Made by a program: the position numbers and the translations under genes. Of a stretch of DNA of 64,000 bases, positions 1 through 9,024 are shown in pieces; the first letter of the stretch is position 1; each line of letters begins with the position of its first letter. The notes beneath the pieces were generated by a model, which did no database searches, was not told where the DNA came from, and worked only from the letters and a program-made list of their open reading frames with translations. The DNA comes from Porphyrobacter sp. LM 6 (lineage in GTDB: Bacteria > Pseudomonadota > Alphaproteobacteria > Sphingomonadales > Sphingomonadaceae). Location of the stretch: the NCBI RefSeq assembly GCF_001720465.1, contig NZ_CP017113.1, forward strand, positions 2,232,001 to 2,296,000. Direction: 5' to 3'.

Positions 1-2097
1 GTCCGCCATTCCGTGGATCAGCAGCAGGGGATCGCTGATTCTGGTGGCATCGGGGATCGCGCTAGCCTTCTCGTAAGCCTCGGGCACTTCGCGGGGGTTC
101 CCCATGTAGCGTTCGGTGTAGTGGGTGTCATAGAGCTCCCAGCGGGTCACCGGCGCGCCGGAGATGCCCGCTGCATAAAGGCCCGGATCGGCCTCGAGCT
201 GCTTCAGGGTCATGTAGCCGCCATAAGACCAGCCATAGATGGCGATCTTGGCCGGATCGACGAAGGGCAGCGATTTCAGATATTCGGCCCCGGCCTTCTG
301 GTCGCGCACCTCGGCCCCGCCCATCGCGCGGTAAAGCGGCTGTTCAAAGTCCACGCCCCGGTTAGCCGAGCCGCGATTGTCGAGCACGAAGTAGATATAG
401 CCCTTGTCGACCACCGCCTGCGCGAGCGCACCGCCCCAGCCCTTGGTCACCATCTGCGGCCCCGGGCCGCCGTAATGGCTGAAGAAAACAGGGTAACGCT
501 TGCCGGCTTCCATCTTGGGCTTGAGCATCATCCAGTGGAGCGGCGTGCCATCCTCGGCCGGAATGATGCCGAATTCGGGCGTTACGTGCCCCGCAAGGTA
601 AGGCGCATAGGGATGCGCGCCCTCGATCCGGTTCTCCTCGATCCATGCCACGCGGCTGCCATCCGGCGTCGCCAGATAGGACTGCGGCGGCTGGTTCGGG
701 TTGGAGCGGGTGACATAGAGCAGCCGCCCCGCCCCATCCATGCTGGCGCTGTTGGTGAAGGCGGGATCGGTGAGCAGCTCGGGCTCCCCCGTCCCGTCCA
801 GCCGGGCGCGGTAGATCTGCTGGGTGAGAACGTCGGTGGTCGCCTGATAGGTGAAGGTTCCGGCTGCCTCGTCAACGCCGACGAGCGAGGTCACGGGCGA
901 GGTGCCGCGGGTGAGCTGTTGCCACTGCCATCCCTTGAACAGCGTCTCGCCATCATGCGTCTTCAGCGGGCCGAACGAACCCCGATAAAAGTGTCCGAAC
1001 CCGTCCCGCTCCGACCACCACAGCAGGCTGCCGTCCTTGAGGAAGCGGTAGTTGTCCGACAGGTTCACCCAGTAATCGGGCCGCGCCGCGTTTTCGGTGA
1101 ACCAGATCTGCGATGCACCCGTCGCCGGATCGACCTTCAGCACGTCGATGCGCGTCTGCGCGCGGTCCTGCCGCTGGACATAGATGGCGCTGCCATCAGG
1201 CGCCCAGTCGACGCGGGCGACATAGATATCGAGGTCAAGCCCGAGGTCGACCTTCACCTTGTCCGAACCATCGGGGTTCATCACGAAGAGTTCGACAACG
1301 GCATTATCCGTTCCCGCTGCGGGATAGCGCTGATCGAACACCTTGGTGCCCTTGGCCCCTATCGCAGCGCGGGTAACGATGCCGACCGCGGCCTCATCGG
1401 TACGCTGCACGACAATGCGGCGATCATCCGGGCTCCACCAATATCCTTGGAGCCGCGCCATTTCCTCCTGCGCGACGAATTCGGCCTCGCCCCAGCGAAT
1501 GGTTTCGCCTTCCGACGGAGTGACGGGGGCGGCCTCCCCGCCGACCGGGCCGACCCATAGCCGCCGGTCACGCACGAAGCTGACATAGCCGCCCTTGCTC
1601 GAAAGCTTGGGGTTGAGTTCTGTCCCCTCGGTATCAGTCAACCGGGTGACAGTGCCGTCCAGCTTGGCAAGGAACAGATCGCCGTCGAGCGGCACCAGCA
1701 CCCCCGCCCCATCGCTCGCCCACTGGTAGCTGATGATACCCTTGAGGCTGCCGACGCGCGCTCGCTCGCGCTGCATCTTCTCGTCTTCGGACAGCTCGCG
1801 CCCGCTGCCGAGCGCCTCCGAATCCACCAGCATCCGCCATTCACGGGTCTGGATGTCGTAGCCCCACAGATCATAGCGGTCGCGATCCTCGGCGCGGTTG
1901 CGCAGCAGGGTGAGATAGCGGCCATCGGGCGAAAGCTTCACCTGACGCGGCGCCGGACCATCAAGCCCGGGCGAGGCGAAGACGCGTTCGAGTGAGAGGG
2001 TCGGGACAGTCTCAGGCATCGCGGCGCTCTCCGCCAGCACCGGCGTTGTCAGACAAGTCGTAAGACTCAGGGCAACCGCAGCAAGAACCGAACGCAT
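1..2097 (-). CDS. S9 family prolyl oligopeptidase / dipeptidyl peptidase IV-like, 3' end cut by window edge
   Basis: The minus-strand frame stays open from the ATG at 2097 to base 1, giving 699 codons with no stop, so the C-terminus lies outside the window. The first ~25 residues (MRSVLAAVALSLTT, then an AxA-like site) look like a Sec signal peptide, so the enzyme is probably periplasmic. A beta-propeller-like region with DPP IV features (SPDGRYL, YWWSPDD) precedes the alpha/beta-hydrolase domain. The nucleophile is Ser624 in GWSYGG, and the last residues LLLIHGMAD lead into the region of the catalytic Asp. The catalytic His should lie beyond the edge. The family cleaves dipeptides, often Xaa-Pro, from peptide N-termini. 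The exact substrate cannot be told from sequence. Confidence 0.93.
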   Translation of the reverse strand, partial: MRSVLAAVALSLTTCLTTPVLAESAAMPETVPTLSLERVFASPGLDGPAPRQVKLSPDGRYLTLLRNRAEDRDRYDLWGYDIQTREWRMLVDSEALGSGRELSEDEKMQRERARVGSLKGIISYQWASDGAGVLVPLDGDLFLAKLDGTVTRLTDTEGTELNPKLSSKGGYVSFVRDRRLWVGPVGGEAAPVTPSEGETIRWGEAEFVAQEEMARLQGYWWSPDDRRIVVQRTDEAAVGIVTRAAIGAKGTKVFDQRYPAAGTDNAVVELFVMNPDGSDKVKVDLGLDLDIYVARVDWAPDGSAIYVQRQDRAQTRIDVLKVDPATGASQIWFTENAARPDYWVNLSDNYRFLKDGSLLWWSERDGFGHFYRGSFGPLKTHDGETLFKGWQWQQLTRGTSPVTSLVGVDEAAGTFTYQATTDVLTQQIYRARLDGTGEPELLTDPAFTNSASMDGAGRLLYVTRSNPNQPPQSYLATPDGSRVAWIEENRIEGAHPYAPYLAGHVTPEFGIIPAEDGTPLHWMMLKPKMEAGKRYPVFFSHYGGPGPQMVTKGWGGALAQAVVDKGYIYFVLDNRGSANRGVDFEQPLYRAMGGAEVRDQKAGAEYLKSLPFVDPAKIAIYGWSYGGYMTLKQLEADPGLYAAGISGAPVTRWELYDTHYTERYMGNPREVPEAYEKASAIPDATRISDPLLLIHGMAD

Positions 2098-2190
2098 TCA
2101 AAGCTCACCTCGTCATGGCGCGCCGCCGGAAGAACAACGCGCCGATGCTCCTCGCAATGACCGGCGGGAATGGCAAGAGCCCCAAAGCAA

Positions 2191-2217
2191 AAGGGCGGCC
2201 CCATCGGAGCCGCCCTT
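2191..2217 (-). terminator. Rho-independent terminator of the rplS operon
   Basis: A perfect 9-bp inverted repeat (2191-2199 with 2209-2217) around a 9-nt loop lies 24 nt past the rplS stop. On the minus strand it is followed by TTTTGCTTT, which fits an intrinsic terminator closing the operon. Confidence 0.8.
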
Positions 2218-2240
2218 CGTGTTTCTTTGGCTTGAAAGCC

Positions 2241-2609
2241 TTACGCCTTGGGCGCGGTGGCCTTGCGCTCGACGATACGCGCGCTCTTGCCGGTGCGGCC
2301 GCGCAGGTAATAGAGCTTGGCGCGACGCACCACGCCGCGGCGGACCACGGTGATGCTTTCGACGATCGGCGAGTAGAGCGGGAAGACGCGCTCGACGCCT
2401 TCGCCGAAGCTCATCTTGCGCACGGTGAAGTTCGAACCCATGCCGCGGTTCGAGCGGGCGATCACGACGCCTTCATAGGCCTGGATACGCTCGCGGTTGC
2501 CTTCCTTCACCTTCACGCCGACGCGGACGGTGTCGCCAGCGCGGAATTCGGGGATGTCCTTGCCGGACTTGGCGATTTCTTCGGCTTCAATCTGCTGGAT
2601 CAGGTTCAC
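2241..2609 (-). CDS. rplS: 50S ribosomal protein L19
   Basis: This 122-residue protein has the normal L19 length and family features: the N-terminal [12 protein letters not shown], the RAGDTVRV segment, VVIARSNRG, and [11 protein letters not shown] followed by a basic C-terminal half. L19 sits at the interface of the large and small ribosomal subunits. The ATG overlaps the trmD stop in an ATGA, so translation is probably coupled. It is the last gene of the rpsP-rimM-trmD-rplS set and is followed by a clear terminator. Confidence 0.98.
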   Translation of the reverse strand: MNLIQQIEAEEIAKSGKDIPEFRAGDTVRVGVKVKEGNRERIQAYEGVVIARSNRGMGSNFTVRKMSFGEGVERVFPLYSPIVESITVVRRGVVRRAKLYYLRGRTGKSARIVERKATAPKA

Positions 2610-3349
2610 TGGTCCGGTTCCTTAGTTTTGCGCCGCGCGCCAGAGGCAGGTTGGACCGGATCGCCACTATAGCGTTCCCACAAGTCCGGCCTGCGTGACC
2701 GAGTATCATTCTCGCTCCTTGCCTTACGCCAAGCAGCGATTTTCGCATGATCCCCCGATCGCAGCACTTCGGGGATCGTGCGCCCTTCCCATTCAACAGG
2801 TCGGGTATAGTGCGGATATTCAAGGAGGCCGTTTTCGTACGACTCCTCGGTCCCGCTGGAAGGCGCGCCCATTACGCCGGGAAGCAGCCGAATGCAAGCG
2901 TCAAGGATGGTGAGCGCCGCCATCTCGCCGCCGGAGAGAACGATGTCGGCGAGGCTGACCTGCTCGATCTCGGGGCGGGCATCAAACAGGCGCTCGTCGA
3001 AACCCTCGAAACGGCCGCACAGGATGATGACACCGGGACCTTGGGCGATCTCGCGGATGCGCTGTTGGGTAATGGGTTTCCCACGCGGGGTCATGGCGAG
3101 GATGGGGCGTCCGGCCGCAGGAGCGCTGTCGAGCGCGCGGGCCAGCACATCGCACTTCAGCACCATCCCCGCCCCGCCGCCTGCGGGCGTATCATCGACC
3201 GTGCGGTGCTTATCCTCGGCGAAGTCGCGGATCTGCACCGTCTCGCAGGCCCACTTGCCCTCGGCGAGCGCGCGCCCTGCTAGCGAGACGCCGAGCGGCC
3301 CGGGGAACATCTCCGGATAGAGCGTGAGGATTGTGGCGGCGAAGGTCAT
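2606..3349 (-). CDS. trmD: tRNA (guanine-37-N1)-methyltransferase TrmD
   Basis: The 247-residue protein matches TrmD in length and motifs. It begins with [12 protein letters not shown], carries the SAM-binding trefoil-knot segments [12 protein letters not shown] and [10 protein letters not shown], and ends in a basic region with [15 protein letters not shown]. It methylates G37 next to the anticodon in several tRNAs and so prevents +1 frameshifting. It overlaps rplS downstream (ATGA) and the small membrane protein gene upstream (ATGA). Normally rimM precedes trmD directly; here three unrelated genes lie between them. Confidence 0.98.
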   Translation of the reverse strand: MTFAATILTLYPEMFPGPLGVSLAGRALAEGKWACETVQIRDFAEDKHRTVDDTPAGGGAGMVLKCDVLARALDSAPAAGRPILAMTPRGKPITQQRIREIAQGPGVIILCGRFEGFDERLFDARPEIEQVSLADIVLSGGEMAALTILDACIRLLPGVMGAPSSGTEESYENGLLEYPHYTRPVEWEGRTIPEVLRSGDHAKIAAWRKARSENDTRSRRPDLWERYSGDPVQPASGARRKTKEPDQ

Positions 3350-3675
3350 GACTTGAGACTACGATGTTTCCAGAGCCGGACGACAAAGGCGACCGGCACG
3401 GCAACCGCCAGATAAGCAATCGGCAAAAGTGTCCCGAAGAACACCAAGGCCACGAAATCGGCGCGAGCTGTATCAAAATCGCCTTCCTGCCAACCGTCAG
3501 GGATGGGGCGCGGAAACAGCGTCACAGAAAGGGCAATCCCGAGCGACAGCAGCGGCACAATGGCGACGCCCCACCACCATTTGGGGAGTTTGCGAGATGC
3601 TGTCATGCTTCGGACCAGCAGAGAAACGATGGTCGCAAGAGCGAAGGCGATCATGATGTCGAGCGCATTATGCAT
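3346..3675 (-). CDS. Small three-helix membrane protein of unknown function
   Basis: The 109-residue protein has three predicted membrane segments: residues ~3-22 ([17 protein letters not shown]), ~34-54 ([18 protein letters not shown]) and ~75-100 ([20 protein letters not shown]). A short basic tail follows. I do not recognise the family. Its stop overlaps the trmD start by 4 nt, and its own start overlaps the nitrilase stop by 8 nt, so it belongs to the same transcript and is probably translated by coupling. Membrane location is inferred from hydrophobicity only. Confidence 0.75.
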   Translation of the reverse strand: MHNALDIMIAFALATIVSLLVRSMTASRKLPKWWWGVAIVPLLSLGIALSVTLFPRPIPDGWQEGDFDTARADFVALVFFGTLLPIAYLAVAVPVAFVVRLWKHRSLKS

Positions 3676-4633
3676 CAGCTTGTCCGCTCCAGTTCACCCC
3701 GTCTTTCGCCCGCATATCAACCGTCAGCTCGAACACATCGGGCCGCGCATAGTGCCCGTCGGTATCTAGGTTCGCCAGCCCCTCGGCCACTTCGGCAAGG
3801 TCGAGCTCGGCGAACAGCGTCTCCTCCCCCTCCCCAGCCTGCGCGATCAGGCGGGTGTCGGGGGCGGCGATCAGGGAGCCGCAGCGGTTGAGCACCTCGC
3901 CGGGGATCGCCTCGAGCAGTTCGCGCGCCGCAGCATCACCGCCCACGCGCTCGACCCCGTCCCGCAGATCGTCCTTCCTCTGCACAAGTCCCGCCGCCAG
4001 CACGAAGCACCTGCCCTCCATCGCATAGTGTCGCGAGGCGATCTGGTGGCTCTCGCGCACTGTCGGCCAAGCGGCGACGTGCACGTCCTCCCCGAGGTTG
4101 TGCATCGCGGCGCGGGCGAGCGGCATCCAATGCTCCCAGCAAAGCAGCGTGCCGAGGCGGCCCCATTCGGCCTGATGCACGCCCAAGGTCGAACCATCGC
4201 CGCGCGCCCAGATCAGGCGCTCGCCATGGGTCGGGACCAGCTTGCGGTGATCGAGCACCGGAAGGCCGGGGCGGAAGGTGAGCTGGTTGTTGACGAGGCT
4301 GCGCCGGACCCGCTCATGCGCGCCGACGGAGATAATCGCGCCGCTCTCATCGGCCAGTTCCTGCAAGGGCAACAGCCGCTCGTCGTTCGCCACGACCGCC
4401 TGTTCGAGCATAATCCGGTGCAGCGCCTTGCTGCCGGGATGATCCCACAGTGCTGCACCGGGTGCCTCGTCGAGCCACAGGGGATAGCCGCCAAGGAAGG
4501 TTTCGCCGAAGGCCACGACCTTCGCGCCGCTCTTTACCGCCGCGCGGGCGAGCTTCACGGCCTTATCGATCCCGGCATGAAAATCGAGCGGGATCGGAGC
4601 GGCTTGGATGACGGCAACGGAAAGCGTAGTCAT
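3668..4633 (-). CDS. Carbon-nitrogen hydrolase, nitrilase branch
   Basis: The 321-residue protein has the full nitrilase triad: Glu44 in FGETFLGGYP, Lys131 in HRKLVPTHGE and Cys165 in LLCWEHWMPL. The WEHWMPLARAAM context around the Cys is typical of true nitrilases rather than amidases. Such enzymes hydrolyse nitriles to acids and ammonia, but the substrate cannot be read from sequence. The gene lies in the same direction as trmD and rplS and overlaps the next ORF by 8 nt. An alternative is an omega-amidase-like branch, which I consider less likely given the Cys context. Confidence 0.9.
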   Translation of the reverse strand: MTTLSVAVIQAAPIPLDFHAGIDKAVKLARAAVKSGAKVVAFGETFLGGYPLWLDEAPGAALWDHPGSKALHRIMLEQAVVANDERLLPLQELADESGAIISVGAHERVRRSLVNNQLTFRPGLPVLDHRKLVPTHGERLIWARGDGSTLGVHQAEWGRLGTLLCWEHWMPLARAAMHNLGEDVHVAAWPTVRESHQIASRHYAMEGRCFVLAAGLVQRKDDLRDGVERVGGDAAARELLEAIPGEVLNRCGSLIAAPDTRLIAQAGEGEETLFAELDLAEVAEGLANLDTDGHYARPDVFELTVDMRAKDGVNWSGQADA

Positions 4634-4655
4634 GACGTGCGCTTACGCGCGCAGG

Positions 4656-5471
4656 TCAGTCCCCGCAACCGCCGCCGTCGCCACTGCAATCGGTTCCGCC
4701 ATCGCTTGTGCTGGCCATGCCGCCATCACCCGGTGCCCGGCGGAGCGTGTGGAGCGCTGCCCACGGCGTGTTCGCGAGCACCTGCGTCCCGAACAGCGCA
4801 ACCGCCAAACCAGCCTCGTCGGCACGGGTCGGACCTTGTCGCAGGTGCGCGGAATGGTCCTGCATCTCGCGCAGCAACTGGATGCCGGCCTTGGTCCGGG
4901 GATCGAACCGCACAAACCGAGCCAATGCGACCGCAGCCGTCACGATGAGCAGCCCCACCAACATTTCGGTCGCCTCGCCCAGCATGCTGCCGGATCGCTG
5001 GCGGTAGAACCCGACAACGAGCAGGCCAAGCAGCGGTGCAACCGATAACCAGCGAAGCCGCGTGCGCTGTTCCGGGCCGAGTAACAATCCAGCCCGTCGC
5101 AACCGCGCAGCAATGCGGTTCTGGTGGATCTGCAAGGCGCGGCCAGCCTCGCCAAGGGTAAAGGGAACGCGAAGAGCAAGCAGCGCACGCCCGGCGGCAC
5201 TTGTGGGCAGGCCGGGTTCGACGACGCACAGCGTGCGCCCACTGGCCTCGGCTATGCCGCCACGGGCAATAAGATCGGCGAGAAGCGAATCACTATGCAA
5301 TGCCCCGCCACCTGACAGCATCGCGATATCTTCCGCATCAGACGATTCGGCGCGCTGACCAAGCGGGCGAAAATGGTTCGGGATCCACCATGCAAGCAGG
5401 CCGCTCGTGCCCAGCAGCACGATGTAAACCAGCAGAAAATCGCTGCCCGTCCAGGACGAGAACAGCTGCAT
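4656..5471 (-). CDS. TIGR04222-like membrane protein with Gly/Cys-rich tail
   Basis: The 271-residue protein starts with a membrane segment (residues ~10-30, DFLLVYIVLLGTSGLLAWWI). A soluble stretch follows with the LADLIARGGI and LCVVEPGLP region. A second membrane pair lies around residues ~142-185 (WLSVAPLLGLLVVGFY and MLVGLLIVTAAVALARFV). It ends in a low-complexity tail rich in Gly, Asp and Ser with two Cys (CSGDGGGCGD). This architecture resembles the TIGR04222 family, whose function is unknown. The ATG has a good Shine-Dalgarno (GGAAGGA). It sits between rimM and the nitrilase gene on the same strand. Confidence 0.7.
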   Translation of the reverse strand: MQLFSSWTGSDFLLVYIVLLGTSGLLAWWIPNHFRPLGQRAESSDAEDIAMLSGGGALHSDSLLADLIARGGIAEASGRTLCVVEPGLPTSAAGRALLALRVPFTLGEAGRALQIHQNRIAARLRRAGLLLGPEQRTRLRWLSVAPLLGLLVVGFYRQRSGSMLGEATEMLVGLLIVTAAVALARFVRFDPRTKAGIQLLREMQDHSAHLRQGPTRADEAGLAVALFGTQVLANTPWAALHTLRRAPGDGGMASTSDGGTDCSGDGGGCGD

Positions 5472-5625
5472 TGGTCGATCCTTCCCGCACGAGCGGCCAT
5501 TGCAGCAATGGCCAACCCCTGCGCCAGCGCGACCCGGCGTGGACCGAGGATACCACCGGGAAGGTTAACACCAAACCCCCGCAAAAGGGCGTAGGCCGCA
5601 ATTCGCGTCTTTGGGTGAACGCTGA

Positions 5626-6126
5626 TCAGTCTTGGGCAAAGGCAGCGGCGATGACCAGCCGCTCGGCATTCCATTCCAGCACCGCTGCGGGGATCATCGG
5701 CACCATGAAGGTCTTCGGCCCTTTCTCGGGCGCGGGTTCGCGGGTGATTTCGATGATGTCGGTCGCGCCGAAATTCTCGATGGAGAGAACGGTTCCGACA
5801 GTCTCGCCCGCATCGGTCACCACCGGCAGGCCGAGCAGATCGGTATGGTAGAATTCGCCCTCTTCCAGCGGCGGAAGCGCATCGCGGGGGACGGTCAGCG
5901 TGGTGCCGCGTAGCCGCTCGGCATCGGCGCGGGAGGCGCATTCGGCAAATCGGGCTACCGCCCCACCCTTGCCGTCTTCGCGCAGCTTGACGAGTGTCAG
6001 CGCACCGTCATTGAAACTCTTGTGGCGCTTAAGCGCCGTTACGCCCTCGCCGAACAGCTTGAGGCGAACCTCGCCCGCCACCCCGTGCGCGCCGGCAATG
6101 GCGGCTAGGGTGACGGGCTTGGTCAT
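5626..6126 (-). CDS. rimM: 16S rRNA processing / ribosome maturation factor RimM
   Basis: The 166-residue protein shows the RimM layout. An N-terminal beta-barrel carries IAGAHGVAGEVRLK, and a PRC-barrel half starts at EGEFYHTDLLGLPV, with GTVLSIENFGATDIIEI and a C-terminal MVPMIPAAVLEWN. RimM binds ribosomal protein S19 and assists maturation of the 30S head. It follows rpsP by 6 nt, as in most proteobacteria. About 150 bp separates it from the TIGR04222-like gene. Confidence 0.97.
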   Translation of the reverse strand: MTKPVTLAAIAGAHGVAGEVRLKLFGEGVTALKRHKSFNDGALTLVKLREDGKGGAVARFAECASRADAERLRGTTLTVPRDALPPLEEGEFYHTDLLGLPVVTDAGETVGTVLSIENFGATDIIEITREPAPEKGPKTFMVPMIPAAVLEWNAERLVIAAAFAQD

Positions 6127-6132
6127 TCAGAC

Positions 6133-6669
6133 TTAGCCTTCGGCCTGTTCTTCGGCGGCAGCTTCTTCGGCAGCCGGAGCTTCCTCAGCGGCAGCCTCTT
6201 CAGCGGCGGGCGCTTCCTCGACAGCAGCTTCTTCGGCGGCGGGCGCTTCTTCAGCCGGCGCTTCTTCGGCAGCCGGAGCCGCGGCAGCAGCCTTGGCTGC
6301 TTCCTCAGCAGCGCGCGCGGCCTCTTCAGCCTCAGCGATCTTGGCGGCACGCTCTTCGGCGCGCTCCTTGGCCTTTTCGCCCGGCTCACCCTTCTTGGGG
6401 TTCACGCGAGCCGCGCGCTCCTTGATGCCGGCGGCGTCAAGGAACCGGGCAACGCGGTCGGTCGGCTGCGCACCGACACCGAGCCAGTAGCGGGCGCGAT
6501 CTTCGTTGAGCTTCACGCGCTCGGCCGAATCCTTGGCGAGCAGCGGGTTGTAGGTCCCGATCTGCTCGAGATACTTGCCGTCGCGGGGCGAGCGGCTGTT
6601 GGCGACGACGATGCGGTAGTACGGACGCTTCTTGGCGCCGCCGCGCGAAAGCCGGATGGAAATCGACAT
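6133..6669 (-). CDS. rpsP: 30S ribosomal protein S16 with long Ala/Glu-rich extension
   Basis: Residues 1 to about 85 are a normal S16 ([43 protein letters not shown]). S16 is usually 80-90 residues, yet this protein has 178. The extra ~90 residues start with a charged helical stretch ([19 protein letters not shown]) and continue as repeats of EEAPA and EEAA units. The frame stays open and a good ribosome site (AAAGG) precedes the ATG, so the tail is real coding sequence and not a read-through error. S16 is an essential 30S assembly protein. The tail is strongly acidic, which is odd for an rRNA-binding protein. Confidence 0.96.
   Translation of the reverse strand: MSISIRLSRGGAKKRPYYRIVVANSRSPRDGKYLEQIGTYNPLLAKDSAERVKLNEDRARYWLGVGAQPTDRVARFLDAAGIKERAARVNPKKGEPGEKAKERAEERAAKIAEAEEAARAAEEAAKAAAAAPAAEEAPAEEAPAAEEAAVEEAPAAEEAAAEEAPAAEEAAAEEQAEG
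6140..6290 (-). repeat. Imperfect in-frame repeats encoding EEAPA/EEAA units in the rpsP tail
   Basis: The DNA repeats GCTTCTTCGGC/AGC-type blocks with variable spacing, which on the minus strand encode alternating Glu-Glu and Ala-Ala-Pro units. Such tracts change length easily by slippage, so copy number may differ between strains. Confidence 0.7.
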
Positions 6670-6726
6670 GACTTGTTACCTTTCGATTGGAATTGTCTGA
6701 ATTGAAACGAGATACCTGAACTGAAA

Positions 6727-8211
6727 CTACTTCTTGCGCGGCGGGCCGCCGAGGCCGGGCAGGCCACCCATGCCTCCAGGACCGCCCAGCCCCGGAAGGC
6801 CACCAGCGCCGCCACCGGGCAGGCCGGGCATTCCGCCCCCCATGCCACCCATCGGGCCACCGCCACCCATGCCGCCGCCGAACATTGCAGCGAGGCCCTT
6901 GAGTCCGCCCATCTTCTTGATCTGCTTCATCGCGCGGGCCATTTCCTGGTGCATCTTGAGCACCTTGTTGACCGTCTGCACATCGGTCCCGCTGCCGGCC
7001 GCTACGCGCTTCTTGCGCTTGGCGTTCATCAGATCGGGATTGGCGCGTTCCTTGGCGGTCATCGACGAGATGATCGCCTCCATGTGGAGCAGAACCTTGT
7101 CGTCCATGCCCGAATTGGCCATCGCGGCCTTGGCCTTTTTCATGCCCGGCATCATGCCTGCCAGCATCCCCAGCCCGCCCATGTTGCGCATCTGCTTGAG
7201 CTGCATGGCGAGATCGTCGAGGTCGAACTTGCCCTTCTCGAGATTGCGGGCGAGCTTTTCGGCCTCTTCTTCCTTGATCGTCGCCGCAGCGCGTTCGACC
7301 AGGCTGACGACGTCGCCCATGCCGAGGATGCGGTCGGCAACCGAACCGGGCCGGAACACTTCAAGCGCGTCGAGCTTTTCGCCCGTCCCGGCGAACTTGA
7401 TCGGCTTGCCGGTGACCGCGCGCATCGAGAGCGCCGCACCGCCGCGGGCGTCACCGTCCATGCGGGTGAGAACCACGCCGGTCAGCGGCACTTCTCCGCT
7501 AAAGCTCTGCGCAACGTTGACCGCGTCCTGACCGGTGAGCGAATCCACCACCAGCAGCACTTCGTTAGGGGCCGACACACTGGCGATGGCTTTCATCTCG
7601 GCCATCAACGCGTCATCGACATGGAGGCGGCCCGCAGTGTCGAGCAGCAGCACGTCGAAGTTCTGGAGCCGCGCGGATTCCATCGCCCGGCGCGCGATAT
7701 CAACCGGCTGCTGGCCGGCGATGATCGGCAGGGTGGCGGCATCGACCTGGGTGCCCAGCACCGCCAGCTGCTCCTGCGCCGCCGGACGGTTGACGTCGAG
7801 CGAGGCCATCAGCGCCTTCTTGCCGTGACGTTCGCGGATCAGCTTTGCGAGCTTGGCGGTGGTGGTCGTCTTACCCGAGCCCTGCAGACCGACCATCATG
7901 ATCACGACCGGCGGGCGCGCGTCGAGGTTCAGCCCTTCGGTTTCGTGGCCGCCAAGGGTTTCGACCAGCTCGTCATGGACGATCTTGATAACCTGCTGGC
8001 CCGGCGTGACCGAGCGCAGCACATCCTGCCCGACTGCCTTTTCGGTGACCGCATCGATGAAGCGGCGCGCGACGGGGAGCGCGACATCGGCTTCGAGCAG
8101 AGCAATGCGAACTTCGCGCATCGCATCACGCACGTCCTGCTCGCGCAGGGCGCCGCGGCCCTTCAGCCGGTCAAAGACCCCGCCAAGCCGGTCAGACAGC
8201 GTGTCGAACAT
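6727..8211 (-). CDS. ffh: Signal recognition particle GTPase Ffh
   Basis: The protein has 494 residues from the ATG at 8211. That start is chosen because a GAGGAG ribosome site lies 9 nt upstream; a GTG at 8232 would extend it by seven residues across that site. It has the N domain, the GTPase G domain with P-loop GLQGSGKTT (residues 108-116), DTAGRLHVD and TRMDGDARGG, and a Met-rich M domain. The C-terminus is a Gly/Met/Pro-rich tail ending PPRKK. Ffh with 4.5S RNA delivers nascent membrane proteins to FtsY. It lies 57 nt upstream of rpsP in the same direction. Confidence 0.98.
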   Translation of the reverse strand: MFDTLSDRLGGVFDRLKGRGALREQDVRDAMREVRIALLEADVALPVARRFIDAVTEKAVGQDVLRSVTPGQQVIKIVHDELVETLGGHETEGLNLDARPPVVIMMVGLQGSGKTTTTAKLAKLIRERHGKKALMASLDVNRPAAQEQLAVLGTQVDAATLPIIAGQQPVDIARRAMESARLQNFDVLLLDTAGRLHVDDALMAEMKAIASVSAPNEVLLVVDSLTGQDAVNVAQSFSGEVPLTGVVLTRMDGDARGGAALSMRAVTGKPIKFAGTGEKLDALEVFRPGSVADRILGMGDVVSLVERAAATIKEEEAEKLARNLEKGKFDLDDLAMQLKQMRNMGGLGMLAGMMPGMKKAKAAMANSGMDDKVLLHMEAIISSMTAKERANPDLMNAKRKKRVAAGSGTDVQTVNKVLKMHQEMARAMKQIKKMGGLKGLAAMFGGGMGGGGPMGGMGGGMPGLPGGGAGGLPGLGGPGGMGGLPGLGGPPRKK

Positions 8212-8341
8212 CGCCAACGTCTCCTCGCGCACGCCGGAGCGATGCGCATCATGCGAAAAACGCCGGCGGACGAAACCTCGTCGGCCAGCGTTGCGGAAGG
8301 TGCCCCTACGGGACGAGCCTTTCGACTTTGATCAGAATGAC

Positions 8342-8417
8342 TGGTGGAGCCTAGCGGGATCGAACCGCTGACCTCAACACTGCCAGTGTTGCGCTCTCCC
8401 AGCTGAGCTAAGGCCCC
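8342..8417 (-). tRNA. tRNA-Ala (anticodon GGC)
   Basis: The minus strand folds into a full cloverleaf of 76 nt with CCA encoded. The acceptor stem GGGGCCT/AGGCTCC carries the G3:U70 pair that marks alanine tRNAs. The anticodon stem CAACA/TGTTG holds the loop CTGGCAG with anticodon GGC. The T arm contains GGTTCGATCC. It lies between the FYDLN gene and ffh. Confidence 0.97.
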
Positions 8418-8506
8418 GAGCCAGTCATCATGCGAAGCAGAACGTGGTGCCCTGTTCGCGGGAGGCGGCCATTATAAGGGCCGCTCTCCCCTTGCAAGCG
8501 AAAAAA

Positions 8507-8851
8507 TCAGCTGTCGTCTTCGTCGTCGCTGCCAGCGCCGGTATCGACGCCGAGATCGTCGTCACCGCCGAGATCGACATCGTTGTCGGGCGAATCGCCA
8601 TCTTCGTCGATGTCTTCGATGTCCTCGAGATCGCCGAGATCGTCATCGCCGCCGAGATCCGCGTCAGCATCGGCATCCTGCTTCTTCTCGATTTCCTCGA
8701 ACGGGATCGGCTGCTTCGACTTGAGCACCGGCTCCGGATTCCAAGTTTCGCCGCACTCGATGCAGCTCACCGGATCATCCTTGCCCAGATCGTAGAATCG
8801 TTCCCCGCACTTGGGGCAGGTACGCTTGGTACCCCATTCAGGCTTCGCCAT
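8507..8851 (-). CDS. TIGR02300-type FYDLN acidic protein
   Basis: The 114-residue protein has an N-terminal zinc-ribbon-like part with CPKCGERFYDLG and CIECGE, followed by a tail made largely of Asp and Glu (residues ~62-114). The FYDLG sequence and acidic tail match the alphaproteobacterial TIGR02300 family, which has no established function. The ATG at 8851 is preferred over 8857 because the GAGGA ribosome site lies 6 nt upstream of it but only about one base from the other. Four Cys could bind one metal ion; this is inference. Confidence 0.9.
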   Translation of the reverse strand: MAKPEWGTKRTCPKCGERFYDLGKDDPVSCIECGETWNPEPVLKSKQPIPFEEIEKKQDADADADLGGDDDLGDLEDIEDIDEDGDSPDNDVDLGGDDDLGVDTGAGSDDEDDS

Positions 8852-9024
8852 CGTCATTCCTCAAATCAGGCCGGCCCTCAAAGGCGGGCGGGCCAAACAG
8901 CTGCAAAATCGCGGGTGGATTGTATCGAAAAGTGGGTTCCGGCAAGCCCTTTATCAAGGGGCCGGCCCGGCTCGCGCGGCGCGCCTTGCCAGAAGCGCGG
9001 GGCGCTGTCAAAGACCGCGACCTT

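Noticed and set aside
13..1560. 515-codon plus-strand frame at the left edge
   Set aside because: It lies antisense to the S9 peptidase, which has a signal peptide and the GWSYGG active site.
6949..8331. 460-codon plus-strand frame over ffh
   Set aside because: Antisense shadow of ffh, which has clear GTPase motifs.
8212..8341. GC-rich inverted repeats between tRNA-Ala and ffh as a terminator
   Set aside because: The best stem needs a large asymmetric bulge, so it does not make a convincing hairpin.
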